A stretch of DNA of 64,000 nucleotides from Streptomyces deccanensis (lineage in GTDB: Bacteria; Actinomycetota; Actinomycetes; Streptomycetales; Streptomycetaceae), in the NCBI RefSeq assembly GCF_022385335.1, contig NZ_CP092431.1, forward strand, positions 7,750,001 to 7,814,000, written 5' to 3'. Position numbers and translations under genes: made by a program. Of this stretch, positions 61,566-64,000 are shown one piece after another. The notes below the pieces were generated by a model. It was not told the origin of the DNA. It saw nothing but the letters and a program-made list of their open reading frames with translations, and did no database searches. Position 1 is the first letter of the stretch; every line of letters begins with the position of its first letter.

Positions 61566-64000
61566 GTGGAGTTCCGGGTGCTGGGGCCCGTCGAGGTCTG
61601 GTTTCGGGGGCAGAGGCTCCCGCCGTTCCCGCGGAAGCCGACCGCGCTGCTGACCGCCGGGCTCGTGGACGCCGGAAAACTGGTGTCGGTCGACCGGCTG
61701 GTCGACGCCGTGTGGGGGGACCAGCCGCCGGCGTCGGCGGCGAAACTGGTGCAGGGGTACGTCCTCAAGCTGAGACAGGTGCTGCACAGGACGGACACCC
61801 GCGAGCTGATCACGACCCGGCCACGTGGCTATGTGTTCGAGCCGGAGGACGGACAGCTGGACCTTCAGCTGTTCCAGGCCCTGCTGGAGCAGGGGCACTC
61901 GGAAGCGTCACGGGGTGAACACGGCCGCGCCGCGGACCTCTTCGATCAGGCGCTGGGGCTCTGGCGGGGTCCCGCGCTCGGCGCCCCGACCACCCCGGCG
62001 CTGCGTGCGGAGGCAGCGCGGCTCGAGGAGATACGGCTGGCCACCGTGGAACGCGTGCTCGACGCCCGGCTCGCGCTGGGCGGCGGAGCCGAACTGGTGG
62101 GGGACCTCACCGGGTTGGTGGCCGAGCATCCCCTTCGGGAGCGATTGCGGGCTCTGCTCATCACCACCCTGGACCGTTGCGGACGTCGGGCGGAGGCGCT
62201 GGCCGTGTACCGGGACGGGCGTCATCTTCTGCGGACCGAGTTGGGCATCGAACCCGGGCCTGAGCTCCGGGCCGTCCACGCCCGGCTGTTGGCGGCCGAC
62301 GAGCCCGCCGACAGCGCGGCCGTCGGTGAGGAGCACGCACGGCCCGCACGGTGGGAGTCGCGGAGGAGACGCGAGCGGGGCGGGGCACAGGCCCCCGTGC
62401 AGCTTCCCTCCGCGCCGCGGTGGCTGACCGGCCGTGACGCGGAAACCGCCCGCCTGGTGTCCGCACTGCGAGCCGGCGGGGAGCACAGCCGGGTCTGTGT
62501 CGTGCACGGGATGGCCGGTGTCGGCAAGACGGCACTGGCGCTGCGCGTCGCCCACCGGGTCGCGGTGGCCTTCCCGGACGGGCAACTGCATGCCGGACTG
62601 GGCGGTGGGGATCCGGCCCGGTCGGCCGACCCCGCCGAGGTCCTCGCGGCCTTCCTGCGCGCGCTGGGCGTCGGGCCGGGGCAGATCCCTCCCACGTTGC
62701 CCGAACGGGCCGCGGCGTTCCGTACCGTGCTGTCCGGTCTGCGGGTGCTCGTGGTGCTCGACGATGCCGGTGGTGAGGAGCAGGTGCGGCACCTGCTGCC
62801 GGGCGCGGGAAGCGGGAGCGCCGTGCTGATCAGCAGCCGCAAGGCCCTGCACGGACTGGACCCTGCCGAGCGCGTGGCCCTGGACGTGTTGAACCCCGAC
62901 GACGCCGTGGAACTGCTGGCCCGGCTCGCCGGCCGTGAACGGACGGCCGCGGAGCCCGAGGCGGCGGCCGAGATCGCCCAGTTGGCCGGTGGGCTCCCGC
63001 TGGCCCTCCGTATCGCCGGATCCCGGCTCGGAACGCGCGGCGCCTGGCCGCTGGGCGCGCTGGCGGAGCGGCTCCGCGACGAACACGTACGGCTCGACGA
63101 GATGGCCTGCGGAGACCTGGACGTACGCGCCGGGATCGAGGTCAGCTATCGCGCGCTGCCGGCGTCGGAACGACTGGTCTTCCGCAGACTAGGCCTGCTC
63201 GAATCACCGGATCTGGCGCCCTGGGTGGCCGCACCGCTGGCGGGGATCGACGTGCCCGACGCGGAGCGCCTGGTCGACCGGCTGGCGGACGCGCATCTGC
63301 TGGAGCCGTTGGGGGCGGACGGCACCGGCCGCGTACGGTACCGCTTCCACGATCTCGTCCGGCTCTACGCCAGGGAACGCGCCGACCTTGAGGACACGCC
63401 GCGGGACCGGTCCGCCGCACTGTCACGGCTGCTGCGTACCTGGCTCGCGCTCACCCGCCGGGCCGGGGACCTCGACCCGACCGGGGTGGCGCATCTCGTA
63501 CCTCGGACGGCCGAGGACTCCGACACGGCCCTCGGAGCGCGGCTGTTGGCCGCTCCGCGAGCGTGGCTCCAGGCCGAGCACCGTTCGCTGGTGGCCGGGG
63601 TGGTGCTGGCCGCGCGCCTCGATCTCCACGAGGAGGCGTGCGACCTGGCCTCGGCGCTCGTCCAGGCGTCGTTCCGGGTGAACAACCAGTTCGACGAGTG
63701 GCAGCGCACCCACGAAGCCGCCCTCGCCGCCGTCCGCCGTGCGGGAAACCCGCGCGGGGAAGCCGTCATGCTCACCGGACTCGGCCAACTGCGTTACGAA
63801 CAGGACCGGTTCGCCGAGGCCAAGCACTACTTCCGCGACGCGTTGGCCGGGTTCGAGCGGCTGGGCGACATCGGCGGTCGGGCCACGGCGCTGGCCGGGA
63901 TCGCCGCCGTGGGCAGGGAGCAGGGCGACTTCGCCGAGGCGACGGCCTGCCTGGAACAGGCGCTGCCCGCCTTCGAGGAACTCGGAGACGCCGCGGGGGC
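61566..64000 (+). CDS. SARP-type regulator with BTAD, NB-ARC and TPR domains (partial)
   Basis: GTG 61566 follows GGGGGA; the frame is open to the window end, so at least 811 residues with the C-terminus missing. OmpR-type winged helix (FRVLGPVEVWF, then LVDAVWGDQPPASAAK), BTAD (about residues 98-245, ending GIEPGPELRAVHARLL), NB-ARC with Walker A GMAGVGKT (about 315) and LVVLDDAGG, GGLPLALRI, then TPRs. AfsR-like activators of this architecture switch on secondary metabolism; the target cluster is not in view. Confidence 0.93.
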   Translation, partial: MEFRVLGPVEVWFRGQRLPPFPRKPTALLTAGLVDAGKLVSVDRLVDAVWGDQPPASAAKLVQGYVLKLRQVLHRTDTRELITTRPRGYVFEPEDGQLDLQLFQALLEQGHSEASRGEHGRAADLFDQALGLWRGPALGAPTTPALRAEAARLEEIRLATVERVLDARLALGGGAELVGDLTGLVAEHPLRERLRALLITTLDRCGRRAEALAVYRDGRHLLRTELGIEPGPELRAVHARLLAADEPADSAAVGEEHARPARWESRRRRERGGAQAPVQLPSAPRWLTGRDAETARLVSALRAGGEHSRVCVVHGMAGVGKTALALRVAHRVAVAFPDGQLHAGLGGGDPARSADPAEVLAAFLRALGVGPGQIPPTLPERAAAFRTVLSGLRVLVVLDDAGGEEQVRHLLPGAGSGSAVLISSRKALHGLDPAERVALDVLNPDDAVELLARLAGRERTAAEPEAAAEIAQLAGGLPLALRIAGSRLGTRGAWPLGALAERLRDEHVRLDEMACGDLDVRAGIEVSYRALPASERLVFRRLGLLESPDLAPWVAAPLAGIDVPDAERLVDRLADAHLLEPLGADGTGRVRYRFHDLVRLYARERADLEDTPRDRSAALSRLLRTWLALTRRAGDLDPTGVAHLVPRTAEDSDTALGARLLAAPRAWLQAEHRSLVAGVVLAARLDLHEEACDLASALVQASFRVNNQFDEWQRTHEAALAAVRRAGNPRGEAVMLTGLGQLRYEQDRFAEAKHYFRDALAGFERLGDIGGRATALAGIAAVGREQGDFAEATACLEQALPAFEELGDAAG

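Noticed and set aside
61566..64000. Naming the SARP protein AfsR
   Set aside because: The architecture matches, but many paralogues share it and the C-terminus is outside the window.

Overview
The window is high-GC actinobacterial DNA, almost certainly Streptomyces chromosome. Indications are strong third-position G/C bias, frequent GTG/TTG starts, ATGA/GTGA stop-start overlaps inside operons, a SARP regulator, an RNase J, a DEAD-box/cold-shock block and XRE regulators with TPR-like C-termini. It looks like accessory chromosome with several islands. No rRNA, complete tRNA, CRISPR array or intact IS element was found.

Layout. 0.2-1.2 kb: a PPOX-type flavoprotein and a frameshifted gene. 1.6-9.5 kb (minus strand): an amino-acid permease, a glutamine-synthetase-like ligase, a LuxR-type regulator, two APH-fold kinases and an exporter-like ABC protein. 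Three tiny genes sit between the kinases and the ABC gene, each joined to its neighbours by 4-nt overlaps. 9.6-16.4 kb: hypothetical proteins, two XRE regulators, asparaginase and a PCC/DUF296 protein. 16.9-19.3 kb: a coupled four-gene operon (unknown, DUF6875-like, degenerate kinase, GNAT). 19.9-28.7 kb: a nine-gene sugar/glycan operon (UDP-glucuronate decarboxylase-like, PhyH-type dioxygenase, four glycosyltransferases, pyruvyl transferase, epimerase, HAD), converging on an AviRb-like 23S rRNA methyltransferase. 30-31 kb: an anti-sigma-like ATPase.

31.2-43 kb is a defence island. It holds a complete PIWI-RE system (pPIWI_RE, DinG-type helicase, PD-(D/E)XK nuclease) with its own XRE regulator and a palindromic operator inside that regulator's promoter, followed by a STAND/TPR ATPase. 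Next, at 43.0-44.85 kb, is a GT-B-like gene split by fifteen copies of a 7-bp repeat, a candidate phase-variable switch. A xis/int pair (46.0-47.5 kb) marks a mobile element. 48.3-50.3 kb: small proteins, GNAT, TauE/SafE. 50.8-53.7 kb: a cold-shock block (CspA, DEAD-box helicase, CBS protein, SCO5918-family protein). 54-64 kb: RNase J, an unknown beta-rich protein with a TetR gene, a second TetR divergent from an MMPL transporter, and a SARP/NB-ARC regulator running off the right edge.

A theme across the left half is a repeated composite regulatory module: GGACA-N3-TGTCC, then 22-23 nt, then TTGAC(A/G), then a -10-like hexamer. It occurs four times (11.5, 13.0, 16.7 and 30.8 kb), twice in front of XRE regulator genes and twice divergent from small operons.
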